In this document: positions 1 to 7,969 of the stretch, one piece after another
How positions within the stretch are numbered: position 1 is the stretch's first letter
Layout of the letters: every line of letters starts with the position of its first letter
DNA from: Gracilaria caudata
Lineage: Eukaryota; Rhodophyta; Florideophyceae; Gracilariales; Gracilariaceae
Direction: 5' to 3'
Assembly (NCBI GenBank): GCA_030374735.1
Contig: JASCIV010000578.1
Location: forward strand, 1 to 16,253
DNA: 16,253 nt
Made by a program: the position numbers and the translations under genes
The notes under the pieces: model-generated
The model's database searches: none
Told to the model about the DNA's origin: nothing
What the model saw: the letters and a program-made list of their open reading frames with translations, nothing else

Positions 1-567
1 GATTGGGAAAAGGCGATGCAAAGGCGTTGGGGGACGCGCAGAAGGTATGTTTGGAAGTGCGCGCGCACGGAGGTGGGCGACACGATGACGCTGGGGGCAC
101 AAAGCGCGGCGCGCACGCGCGCACGACGGGGCCAGTTGTTTGGTTGGTCACAGCGCGCAATAGATAGAACGCGGTGACACGCGCGAGCTCTCGAGGCGGT
201 CCAACCACCGCGTGCAATGCCGGGGGCGCGGTGGGTTTACGGGGCGCGCGTTTCGGGGCGAGCCACAGCAGTGACAGCTGAGCTGTCCTCAAAAGCCTGA
301 AGCGGCGCGTTTGTGCCATTGTGCGAGGCGAGGCGTGCTTGGAACAACCAACGGCGCGCGTGGACGAGGTGGCCACGCGCAGCGAGTGGATGGTGTCAGC
401 CAATTCAGGCCGCGCTTTACAGCGGGGCGCGCGCGCATGGGCCCTGTTTGGGCGCCACGCCGCACGTGCTGCGCGCGATATTCTCGCGCGCGCGACGCAT
501 GTTCATAGCGAGAGATGCGTTTGGGGAAGAGGGGGGGGGTGGCGATGAGATAAGATGGAGAGGTTGT
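1..567. other. GC-rich intergenic flank, no gene seen
   Basis: This is the 3' side of the coiled-coil gene that ends at 568. It is extremely GC-rich (about 77% by hand count at 61-120) and full of alternating GCGCGC/GCACGC runs, for example around 110-124 and 473-497. Several overlapping frames are open here, but all are arginine/alanine-rich products of composition, disagree with one another and show no domain. I see no RNA gene or recognisable regulatory element. Confidence 0.6.
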
Positions 568-1049
568 TTACTGCGGTGCGAGCGCTATGAAGCGTTGTAT
601 GAGCGATCGAAGACGGTGCACGCTTGAGTGGATCGCATCGATGCGTGCCTCTCTGGCTGCGGCATCCATCTGTTTCAAAGCGTCCGTGCTCTGTGAGCAA
701 ATTTGAAGAGCCTCGGTTCGCTGTTCTCTATCTTGCAACTGGTAAGCCACCTTCTGCATTCCCTCGCGTACCACGGCGTCGTTAAACAGTCTGCTAAAAG
801 TGGCCACGCGCTGCAGATTGTCTTCATCCAGCAGCGCCTGCACGTCGTCCAACTGGCCACTTGCCTTCTGCACCGCGTCGAACGCGGCGCGCAGCGCGTT
901 CTGCCGCTCGCGACGCTCGTGCTCGCGACGCTGCTCAAACAGCTCGCGCTCCTCGTCCAGCACCGTGCGCGCCGCGGCTGCGCGCCCGGCGCGGCTGCGC
1001 AGCGCCACGGCGAGCGCCACGAATGCAACGCATTGACGGCGAGAGATGC

Positions 1050-1083
<34 letters not shown>

Positions 1084-1212
1084 AGGCGGCGCGGTGCGCA
1101 AGCAGCGTGGCACAGCGCGTGTGGCGCGCGCGAATGGCGGCGTTTGTAGGTGCGCGTGATACGCCACCCATGACGGCGCGAACGCCGCGCACGCAGCGCA
1201 CCCGTTCTGCAT
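568..1212 (-). CDS. Small coiled-coil protein with polyproline tract, possibly membrane-anchored
   Basis: The frame runs from an ATG to a TAA and gives 214 residues of no recognised family. An N-terminal part of about 40 residues is followed by 13 prolines (42-54), encoded by the CGG/AGG repeat read on this strand. A short hydrophobic stretch (about 60-71) sits between arginines and could be an anchor or part of a targeting sequence. Residues 85-214 are rich in E, R, Q, A and L with heptad-like spacing (for example the segment starting LDEERELFEQRREHERRERQ) and should be largely helical or coiled coil. That C-terminal part carries most of the evidence for coding. The start is the only in-frame ATG before residue 152, but it has a T at -3, so the N-terminus, including whether the polyproline is translated, is uncertain. 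It lies downstream of, and on the same strand as, the first WS/DGAT gene, with 471 bp between. No function is proposed. Confidence 0.6.
1051..1089. repeat. Trinucleotide repeat (CGG)11-AGG-CGG
   Basis: Eleven perfect CGG units (1051-1083) are followed by one AGG and one more CGG. On the minus strand, in the frame of the coiled-coil gene, they read as thirteen proline codons (CCG with one CCT). The tract is pure enough to be length-polymorphic. Confidence 0.95.
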
Positions 1213-1683
1213 TGATTGGGGGACGGCGCGTGTTGCGTGGGGGGAGGAGCAGGGCGATAATCATGATGGATGATGATCAGGCACTCTGTGCAGCTCGCTG
1301 CTTTTCTGCGCACTGTGTGCGGCCGAGCGCGCCGTGCCGCGCCCTGCTCGCGCTGTACAGAGTTACGTATCATGTGTTTACAAATGTGTGCCGTTGACAC
1401 GGAAACCGGCACAAATTCAGGTCCACGTCCCTTCTGCAGCCGCGCCGCGAAGCGCTCGTCTGTCGTTGCCGCCGTGGCGGCATCATGCGCGCGTGCCCCG
1501 TTTGTTGCGCACGCTCACCGCCGCCAAAAAAAGCGCCCCGATCTCAGTCATCGCGCGTGGCAGCGGGGCTGAGAGCCGCACGCGCATCATGCGGGCGTGA
1601 GCACTTGTCACGAGGTTACACACAGCCACAAACGCTCGCGCCGCACCAACGCTCACGTCAAGCGCACATGCGCTCGCGCCTCG
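1213..1683. other. Intergenic region upstream of the coiled-coil gene
   Basis: This 471-bp stretch lies between two minus-strand genes: the 3' end of the first WS/DGAT gene and the start of the coiled-coil gene. It presumably holds the 3' UTR of the former and the promoter of the latter. The frames open through it are arginine/alanine-rich composition shadows. No clear core-promoter motif is visible. Confidence 0.5.
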
Positions 1684-3123
1684 TCACAGCTTCACATCGC
1701 CGAAGCGAATCAGCTGCCGAATGTGCTCGTCCAGCAGCTGTACGAAGCGCTGCGGATCGCTGATGCGCCGCTCGTCGCCATACACGCCGATGCACACGCG
1801 CCCGTTGTACGAGTGCACGCCCACCACCACCGCGCAGTGCCCGTCGCTCGGCGCGAGGAAGTGCAACCCGCTCACCTCGACGCCGCCCACCGACACTGCT
1901 TGTCTCGCGCCCGGCACGTTGGTGAACACCAACGAGCCGCTTCTGGTCAGTCGTCGCCACAACGGCCGTCTCAACCACGCCGGCAATCTCGAAACCGCCG
2001 TCATGCAAAACAGCAACAACGCCGGCGTGGTGCCGCGTTTCACCACGCGCATCGTGCGCACGCACCGTCGCAATCGCTCCTGCAGCTCGCCGTGATGCAC
2101 GTGAAGTGGCAACGTCATCAACGCGAATTGGTTGCACACATCCTGTGGCTCATTCTTTGACACCACATGATTGTTGTACGGAATTCCCACGCGCAAACCC
2201 GTCAGCGCGTCCACATCATCACCGCATTGTTGCAAGTAGGCGCGCGTGGCGCCCGAGACCGCCGCGTACATGAGGTCGTTGATGGTGATGCCAAGCGAGC
2301 GACACGCGCTTTTGAGTGTGGCAACGGTGTACACCGACGGCGGCAGCACTGCGCACACCTTTCGCGGCTGCAACTCGGATCGCACAAAGGTGTTGTCGCG
2401 CTCGGGCACGAGTGTGCCGATCACGGCGTTCACATTTGTGCACAGCGCGTGCCAGTTTTGCGCGAGAGCGTGCTTCAAGTGCGCAAACCACCCGCTGGGT
2501 GGCTGCGCTTGTGGCAGCTTTCGCGGCGCGGTTTGTTGCGGTGGGGCTTGTCGCTGGCGATTGGGAACGACCAGTTGCTCGCCGCCGCGTTGTGCGTGGT
2601 TGTCAACGATGGCGGACATGAAGTATTTGACCAGACCGACGCCGTCACCAACCACGTGGTGGATACGAAACACCAGTGTGGCGCATTGCGTGCGCTGTGC
2701 TTGCGGCTCGATGGACCACATGGGGAAGAAATGCACGCGCCACAGCGGGCGGTGGCGCGGAAGCGGCTGCGAAATGATGTGGCACAGCCGCGTTTGGAAG
2801 ATTTGGTGGCGCTTTTCGTGCGGAAGAGTGGTGTCAATGACGGCTTCGTGCACCACGTGGTGGCGTTGCAGCTGTTCGCCATCTGAGCTGAAGTCGGGAA
2901 TGGACTCGAAGCGCGCGGGCGCGTTGGGCGGCGTGACGATGCGCGCTGAGAAACGCGGATGGGCGAGCAGTCGCGGAAGAAGAGTGGTAGAAATCCAGTG
3001 TTGGGGGGGACATTGGTTGAGTGTGATGAAGGCGGTGATGATGACGGGGTTGTGCGCCACGGTCTCGTCCATGAAGAAGCGCTCGAATGGGGACAGTTTG
3101 GTCCATGACGCGTGCTGCTGCAT
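1684..3123 (-). CDS. WS/DGAT-family acyltransferase (wax ester synthase / diacylglycerol acyltransferase), copy A
   Basis: This enzyme should esterify fatty alcohol or diacylglycerol with acyl-CoA, making wax ester or triacylglycerol. The 479-residue length fits the family. Visible family marks, in order: an N-terminal segment LSPFERFFMDE; PLW at 126-128; the catalytic HHxxxDG motif as HHVVGDG at 155-161; the ND motif in TINDLMYAAVSGA at 282-283; and NVPG at 402-405 leading into the conserved C-terminal domain (DPQRF). A hydrophobic stretch just before NVPG (around 368-380) may associate with membrane. The start at 3123 has A at -3 and begins just before the conserved domain. The frame stays open upstream, with another ATG at 3318 that would add 65 arginine-rich residues and has C at -3, so a targeting extension is possible but less likely. 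It is divergent from a paralogue at 3641. Whether wax or TAG is the product cannot be told from sequence. Confidence 0.93.
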   Translation of the reverse strand: MQQHASWTKLSPFERFFMDETVAHNPVIITAFITLNQCPPQHWISTTLLPRLLAHPRFSARIVTPPNAPARFESIPDFSSDGEQLQRHHVVHEAVIDTTLPHEKRHQIFQTRLCHIISQPLPRHRPLWRVHFFPMWSIEPQAQRTQCATLVFRIHHVVGDGVGLVKYFMSAIVDNHAQRGGEQLVVPNRQRQAPPQQTAPRKLPQAQPPSGWFAHLKHALAQNWHALCTNVNAVIGTLVPERDNTFVRSELQPRKVCAVLPPSVYTVATLKSACRSLGITINDLMYAAVSGATRAYLQQCGDDVDALTGLRVGIPYNNHVVSKNEPQDVCNQFALMTLPLHVHHGELQERLRRCVRTMRVVKRGTTPALLLFCMTAVSRLPAWLRRPLWRRLTRSGSLVFTNVPGARQAVSVGGVEVSGLHFLAPSDGHCAVVVGVHSYNGRVCIGVYGDERRISDPQRFVQLLDEHIRQLIRFGDVKL

Positions 3124-3321
3124 TGTTTGAGCTGGCGTGTGCGTGCACTCGGCGCGCGCGGAGCAGCTGGCAGCGCGCTTTTGTACGCGCGCATGAGCCT
3201 TTTTGGTGCGTAGAGGACGACCAACGATGTGCTCGCGCTGGTGAATCTCAGCTGCGGCATACTTGAAGACAGCGCCGTGAGGAGGACCGCGGATTGGCTC
3301 CCACCGGTATCTACGCATCAG

Positions 3322-3349
3322 GCGCTTGCGCCTTGACTGGCGCAAGCGC
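3322..3349. repeat. 11-bp perfect inverted repeat with 6-nt loop
   Basis: GCGCTTGCGCC (3322-3332) is followed by the loop TTGACT and the exact reverse complement GGCGCAAGCGC (3339-3349). It sits between the two WS/DGAT genes, 13 bp from the first ACACGTGT element. It could be a dimeric transcription-factor site, or a hairpin in the 5' leader if copy A's transcription starts further out. Confidence 0.85.
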
Positions 3350-3362
3350 GGAGCACCGCACA

Positions 3363-3370
3363 ACACGTGT
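3363..3370. promoter_or_regulatory. G-box/E-box-like palindrome ACACGTGT, site 1
   Basis: This 8-bp palindrome has a CACGTG core, the binding sequence of bHLH and bZIP regulators. It shares the 10-mer AACACGTGTA with the second copy 76 bp away. Both are inside the divergent intergenic region, between the start codons of the two paralogues. Confidence 0.45.
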
Positions 3371-3438
3371 AACTAATCTACTCGGCTTTTTTTGCTTCAT
3401 TTTGTTTTGTCACACAAATTGGAGAAGATCACTTTGAA

Positions 3439-3446
3439 ACACGTGT
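3439..3446. promoter_or_regulatory. G-box/E-box-like palindrome ACACGTGT, site 2
   Basis: This is the second copy of the palindrome, on the other side of the AT-rich patch and nearer the plus-strand gene. CACGTG cores also occur by chance in the GC-rich coding DNA of this window, so the support comes from the 10-bp identity and the placement. Confidence 0.45.
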
Positions 3447-3640
3447 ACGCGGTGTGCGAGCGCCAGCGCGCCGTTTGCAACTGACGTGGCTCTGACACAC
3501 AACATGAACACTGGAGAGAACACAGCGATGCTGCGTGCATCACACCGCATCATCCCTTGGAACGTCCCGCGCGGCTCTCTCCTTCCGCGCGCCCGCGTCC
3601 GCCTCGCCGCCGCGTGCCGATCGCGTTTTGCACCGCACCC

Positions 3641-5005
3641 ATGTCCGACGCCGCGCACCGCGCCCGCAAGCCGCGCCGCGAGAAATGGCGCCGTCTCACC
3701 GCCATCGAGCGCCTCATGCTGGACGAGCGCCACCCGAGCAGACAAGACATCATCACCATTTGCTTCACGCTGTCGTCCGTGCTCACGTTGGAGCACTTAC
3801 AAACCACCATCCTGCCGCGCTTTCTGTCGCACCCCCGCTTCTGTAGCGTGCTGCAAAAGCGCATGGGCGCGTACCGTTTTGAGCGAGATGAGTCGTTCAA
3901 CGCCACCTCGCCGCACATAACAGCTTATCATATCACGCTGGAGCCGCTCATATGCGCGTCTTTGCCGCATCATGAGCAGCTCAACGCGTATAACGCCCGT
4001 GTCAATCATATCATGTCAACTGGGCTGGACACCTCGCGTCCGCTGTGGAAGCTGCACATCTTTCCAAACTGGTCGCTCACTCCCGAGCTGCGCGCCTCCA
4101 GCACCACGCTCATTCTGCGCGTGCATCACTCCATCTCCGATGGTATAGGTCTCGTCAAATACTTTCTGTCGCGCGTCATCGACGAGCATCCGTCCGCAAA
4201 CAAACTGCTCACCACACGCGCCAAACGGCCGCCACGAAGCAAGTGGCGCGCATGCGTTGACACTCTGGGAGACGTGAGCAAATCCGTCAAGGTGCCGTTC
4301 TGCCCCGATACGAAGAGCGTGTTCACACAACCGAAGCGCAATCATTTCAACCACTGCGCGTTTCTCGCGCCGCGTGCCGCCATCATTTCAGACTTGAAGC
4401 TTGCGTCAAAACAGCGGAACGCTACCATAAACGACCTTCTCATGGCCGCGTTTGCGGGCGCTGTGCGCGCGTATTTGCTTGAACACGGTGAAAACGTTCA
4501 CAACATGCGCTTTCATACCGCCATGCCGTTTAACAGACATGTGTTCGACGAGTTTCGCGACGAACATGTATCAAATCGGCTAGCCATGTTACCAGTATCA
4601 CTTCCCATTCACATTGAGCACCCCGAACAACGACTGAAAGCTTGTGTACAACACATGAATCGAGTAAAACGAAGCGTGCAACCGCAAATGGCATTGGCCG
4701 CAATGAACGTGTTGGCCATTCTTCCACTTGCTCTAAGACGTTTTGCCTGGCGTCGTCTTAGTAAATCTGCCAGCGTGTTGTTCTCCAATGTGCCTGGTCC
4801 GCCTTCTACCGTGTGTGTGGATGGAATACAGGTGCAAAGTGTGTATATTCTGCCACCGATTGATTCGAACACTACCGTGAATATTGCCATGTTCTCGTAT
4901 GACGATGGTCTGTTTGTGACCGTTTCTGGAGATGTGAATCGATTGTCTGATCCGCAGAGCTTGATCGAACATTTCAATGATCAACTTGAAATGTTCTTGG
5001 CGTAG
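3641..5005 (+). CDS. WS/DGAT-family acyltransferase, copy B
   Basis: This is a 454-residue paralogue of the neighbouring minus-strand enzyme, with the same predicted acyl-CoA:alcohol or diacylglycerol acyltransferase role. Marks in order: a basic N-terminus then LTAIERLMLDE (19-29); PLW at 134-136; the catalytic HHSISDG at 162-168; TINDLLMAAFAGA with ND at 264-265; a hydrophobic stretch at about 350-366; NVPGP at 383-387; and the conserved C-terminus with LSDPQS. It aligns with copy A along its whole length, for example DGxGLVKYF after the active site, but is clearly diverged, so the duplication is old. The start at 3641 is the first in-frame ATG; only TTG lies upstream, and the -3 base is C. 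GC content falls markedly along the gene, from about 72% near the start to about 52% at 4681-4740, with no sign that the frame is broken. Confidence 0.93.
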   Translation: MSDAAHRARKPRREKWRRLTAIERLMLDERHPSRQDIITICFTLSSVLTLEHLQTTILPRFLSHPRFCSVLQKRMGAYRFERDESFNATSPHITAYHITLEPLICASLPHHEQLNAYNARVNHIMSTGLDTSRPLWKLHIFPNWSLTPELRASSTTLILRVHHSISDGIGLVKYFLSRVIDEHPSANKLLTTRAKRPPRSKWRACVDTLGDVSKSVKVPFCPDTKSVFTQPKRNHFNHCAFLAPRAAIISDLKLASKQRNATINDLLMAAFAGAVRAYLLEHGENVHNMRFHTAMPFNRHVFDEFRDEHVSNRLAMLPVSLPIHIEHPEQRLKACVQHMNRVKRSVQPQMALAAMNVLAILPLALRRFAWRRLSKSASVLFSNVPGPPSTVCVDGIQVQSVYILPPIDSNTTVNIAMFSYDDGLFVTVSGDVNRLSDPQSLIEHFNDQLEMFLA

Positions 5006-5408
5006 CCTTTTTTGTTTTTACCGTGCTTGTCGCGCTTTGTGCGCGGCTGGCGGAACATTCATGGTTATAGGCATAACAGATACCTCCGGTAACCCAACGA
5101 TGTACATCCATGTTTCTTGTCATCGTTTTTTAACACCCAGTACAGAATGTGAACCATAGTAACGGCTGTTCTGCGAATAGCGCATCACAAAGCTTCGATA
5201 GCGACATGAGCTAACTATACTTTCTGCAGTGGTTTTGGCAATCATCGCTCGTTCAAAGAAAACTTTACCATATGTATGAGCGTCCAGTTTTGTTCTCACT
5301 ACACTGCTTTTTTATGTCCTTCGCAGTTTCATACCTTCTCGGGCTGGAAAAAGCGCCTGTAAAGTTCAAATATACCTCAAGCCTCTTTTCCTCTTACACA
5401 TACAGCCC

Positions 5409-5431
5409 TTTTGAGCACAAACTGCTCAAAA
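5409..5431. repeat. 9-bp perfect inverted repeat with 5-nt loop
   Basis: TTTTGAGCA (5409-5417), loop CAAAC, and the exact reverse complement TGCTCAAAA (5423-5431). It lies about 400 bp past the stop codon of WS/DGAT copy B. Possible readings are an RNA hairpin near a transcript end or a remnant of a mobile element. The function is unknown. Confidence 0.8.
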
Positions 5432-5915
5432 CACAATAATCACAATTCGGCGACATCACTCTATTGTTACCCTTCAGGCCACTTTTGCGAGAAACATTAG
5501 CTAAATCAACCACACTCTCGAACCCGTTGATGCCATTCTCAAGTAGAGAACGAAATTTTAAATTGTCCAGTCATATAGAATCAACTGGGTAACTCTTTAT
5601 CGAAACCAAGTCCCGTGTGATAAACCGTTTTGTTCCCCTTGTGATACGTTCTGTTTTACTATGGGCTATAATTATTCTGATCCAAAACTTCAAGGGCCCC
5701 GTTTTGGGAGGCATCTATTCCTCCTTCCCCACAAACGCAAGCAACTTCTTCTGGTCCTTTCGATTTGGTTGATTTAGTACGAGTTTTTGGGTCCCCTCTT
5801 TCAAGGGTGAGTTAGAGTGCGAGCGCATCTCTTAAAGTTCTGCTCTCGTCATTCATTATTTGCGAGAATTTTGATTTTTGGGATGCTATTAGGGGATCAG
5901 AAGCGAGACGTAAAT

Positions 5916-5929
5916 GAGAGAGAGAGAGA
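5916..5929. repeat. (GA)7 microsatellite
   Basis: Seven uninterrupted GA units lie in the AT-rich block. Nothing else marks the site. Confidence 0.9.
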
Positions 5930-6018
5930 ATAGTAGACATTATTGATGCAGACTCTTGTTAACCCTGCAGTGGACAGATTGTTGTAGGCCACGACGAAGA
6001 AGACACATCAAACTGGGA

Positions 6019-6387
6019 ATGGAAAAAAAAAGAGCTCCAGTCATATCTTCTATTTACGTTTTAAGAACTAACGAAAGCTTGAACAGTATTTTTCAACACA
6101 TCAGGAACAATTTAAGTGAAGAGGATTACTTTTTTTTTTCACTTGAACGAGCTTCGTACTTTTACATTGCAAATCAAACAACAAAACACTCTTTCGAACA
6201 AAGAAAAAAAGTTGTACTGAAGATATGCTACTCAAGAATACCTTGTTCTGGGAGCTCTTGCACAAGGTCTGCCGAAGGGGGAGAACTTTCTCCAGAAAGG
6301 GGAGGTAAAGATAAGAATCATATCTATGGCCTCTTTGCGCATTTCGGAACATTGCAGCGTTGGATTGAATACTACGAAAGGATATGA
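6019..6387 (+). CDS. Hypothetical 122-residue frame, unrecognised
   Basis: This is an ATG-initiated frame of 122 residues in AT-rich DNA, where stop codons should be frequent; that is the only reason to list it. The product is basic, with runs such as EQRKKVVLKICYSR, and has no recognised domain, signal peptide or membrane segment. An antisense frame (6101-6457) is also open over 118 residues, which weakens the case. It lies upstream of and on the same strand as the LINE remnant, so it could be a fragment of that element's 5' part. It could equally be a chance open frame. Confidence 0.2.
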   Translation: MEKKRAPVISSIYVLRTNESLNSIFQHIRNNLSEEDYFFFSLERASYFYIANQTTKHSFEQRKKVVLKICYSRIPCSGSSCTRSAEGGELSPERGGKDKNHIYGLFAHFGTLQRWIEYYERI

Positions 6388-7163
6388 GATGTGAAGAGCA
6401 GGATATGAATTCGAAATCGGTGGGGGAAGAACAACGTTTAGTTTCAATGGGGTGCATACTAACCCGTAGATGGAATCGAGTCTATTTCGGGAAATATTTT
6501 CGCTTCAACATGAGACAGAGATCGATCTTAAAATGAGATAAAGCTTGTTTGATAACTATAGTACAGAATGAATTGCGAGTAAATCAGGCATCTGGACATT
6601 TGATTAAGGAAGGCATGAGTGAAAGTCAGATGAGTCGGAACTTTATAAGTTCTTTTATATCATTTATTCTTCCTTCGATTTTCAATGGTATTGTGGTACA
6701 AAGTCCAAAACCGTCTCTTAACGTAGCGGATTAGAGGGGGCAAAACAAGTGCAAGTGAACATATGTTCCAAATTCAGCGGATTCATCCGACAGAGGGATA
6801 ACATTTAGAGGGTTATTAGCTTCTGCCTTGAATCTATTTTCGAGAAACAGGAGAACTATTGTTGAGGGAAATAAGCAAAGCATTTCGCGTTTCGAGATAT
6901 TAGCATACGCGCTCATTATAAAGAAGAAGAAGAACAATTATCCATGACAACCGAGTCACGCTCTTGCAATATGCATACGCAATCCGCCCTATAATTTCAT
7001 GCGTGTGTGCATCATATGCGTCCAATGAACGAACGAGATCTGCATCGGGTGTAGCTCTCAAGCATTCCAAGACTCGTATTTCTGTTTCTGTCTCATGCGG
7101 TGTTCGCGTAGGACTGGATAGAATTCAATCCTTGACACAAAACATGGTCATCAATTCGTAACG
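6388..7163. other. AT-rich sequence, possible decayed retroelement interior
   Basis: No convincing gene is present. One plus-strand frame (6549-6734) contains a stretch around IKEGMSESQMSRNFISSFIS that resembles the VPQGxxLSPxLFN block of reverse transcriptases, and ends in LNVAD where YADD would be expected. The match is weak and the frame stops there. The remaining frames are short. Confidence 0.3.
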
Positions 7164-7715
7164 CTATCTGTGACGTTTATCACACAGCGAGGACAGTTTA
7201 GGAGCATTAAAAGGTGAAGGATGACATAAAAGCAGGCCGATAACTCGGGCTGATGACGCCGACGGAGTGAAGATACCGATGCCCCATTGCCTGAAATCAT
7301 AACCATGAAATCGTTCAATGCTTGCACGAAGCCTTGCTTGAAACCTTGCAGAGGTAGGTCTCACAGGCACCGACCATATAGCAAGGAGTTCATCGGAATG
7401 ACTCTTGCAGCTGCCCCCATGCTTGTGGAGGTGGCTAACTTTAGGGAAAAAGAGCCCAAGCGGCGGGGGCAAAAACGCAAGCGGTTCGAGGGGTTGTCGG
7501 AGGCAAACATCCTCGCCCCTGGAAGCATCCGTGTCCGGCGTCGGACGGAAAAAGCTGCTCTGAGGCTCACCGCGATCATCCGTTCGAAAAAGACGGCGCT
7601 GGCGGGGTAGAAGTAAGAATCTAGTAAAACAAAGTTTCTTCTTTTCTCTTGTCTTTCTCTTCTTCTTCCTTATTGTGGACTCTTGCTTTTGTTTTTCTTT
7701 GACCCCGACCCACAT
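7164..7715 (-). CDS. Hypothetical basic protein frame, unrecognised
   Basis: The ATG at 7715 opens 183 residues ending at 7164. The N-terminal third is strongly basic (lysine/arginine repeats read from a polypyrimidine-rich strand), and the rest is proline- and serine-rich with no motif I recognise. It lies over a local GC-richer island (about 7220-7620) in which a plus-strand frame (7287-7610) and a second minus-strand frame are also open. The length may therefore reflect composition. No function is proposed. Confidence 0.2.
   Translation of the reverse strand: MWVGVKEKQKQESTIRKKKRKTREKKKLCFTRFLLLPRQRRLFRTDDRGEPQSSFFRPTPDTDASRGEDVCLRQPLEPLAFLPPPLGLFFPKVSHLHKHGGSCKSHSDELLAIWSVPVRPTSARFQARLRASIERFHGYDFRQWGIGIFTPSASSARVIGLLLCHPSPFNAPKLSSLCDKRHR
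7635..7671. repeat. 37-nt polypyrimidine tract
   Basis: The tract is all C and T on the plus strand except one G at 7651, and further T-rich sequence follows to about 7710. It could be a low-complexity microsatellite or a splicing-type pyrimidine tract. No gene context supports the latter. Confidence 0.7.
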
Positions 7716-7745
7716 CCTTCTTGCTTCTGTGCCAAAGTGGCGGCC

Positions 7746-7953
7746 TGAGTCAGAGTTCAATTCGAAGCTCTGCCAAATTCGTGTGATGATGATGCAACTT
7801 GTATCGTAATCCCCTCAGATTCGTGGGAAAGATGTTTTACCAGCAAACAAAGCATTCCAGCAAAAGAAGAGGAGTGCGGGAGAAAATGGGGGTATTATGC
7901 AGAACTTATAGACTCAAGAGGAGATGCCATTGCTGAACAAATACCTTGTAGAA
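7746..7953 (+). mobile_element. Possible RNase H tail of the decayed LINE
   Basis: This 68-codon stretch is open and protein-like without a start codon of its own. It contains VIPSDS, resembling the (I)xSDS block that carries a catalytic Asp in LINE RNase H domains. About 35 residues later it contains SRGDAIAEQ, resembling the final RGNExAD block with N to D, E to A and D to E. The spacing is shorter than usual (about 65 residues expected), so a deletion or a false match is possible. It leads directly into the better supported LINE tail, in another frame. Confidence 0.25.
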
Positions 7954-7969
7954 CATAACTTCTATTGCA

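Larger units (their letters stand above)
3124..3640. promoter_or_regulatory. Shared intergenic region of the divergent WS/DGAT genes, likely bidirectional promoter
   Basis: 517 bp separate the two divergent start codons. The middle (about 3371-3422) is a T-rich, AT-rich patch in otherwise GC-rich DNA. It is flanked by two identical ACACGTGT palindromes, and an 11-bp inverted repeat lies next to the first. This arrangement fits a nucleosome-depleted bidirectional promoter. The role is inferred from position and composition. No TATA box is convincing. Confidence 0.6.
5006..6018. other. AT-richer intergenic sequence, no gene seen
   Basis: This kilobase follows the stop codon of WS/DGAT copy B and begins a 4-kb low-GC block (about 40% by hand count at 5641-5700). 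All frames are short and broken. It contains a 9-bp hairpin (5409-5431) and a (GA)7 run (5916-5929). The first few hundred bases should hold the 3' UTR of copy B. The rest may be decayed mobile DNA, but I recognise no domain in it. Confidence 0.5.

Noticed and set aside
311..627. Three overlapping plus-strand frames of 65-104 codons
   Set aside because: They are arginine/alanine-rich and all open only because of high GC; no domain, and they overlap the end of a better supported minus-strand gene.
675..1412. 245-codon minus-strand frame overlapping the coiled-coil gene
   Set aside because: It reads the CGG tract as polyarginine and is Arg/Cys/Ser-rich throughout, a composition shadow; the alternative frame has coherent helical sequence.
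2246..3130. 294-codon plus-strand frame antisense to WS/DGAT copy A
   Set aside because: It lies entirely opposite a gene with complete family motifs; its Cys/Trp/Arg-rich product has no domain.
7470..7500. T-loop-like GGTTCGAGG suggesting a tRNA
   Set aside because: No matching A box or acceptor stem could be placed upstream.
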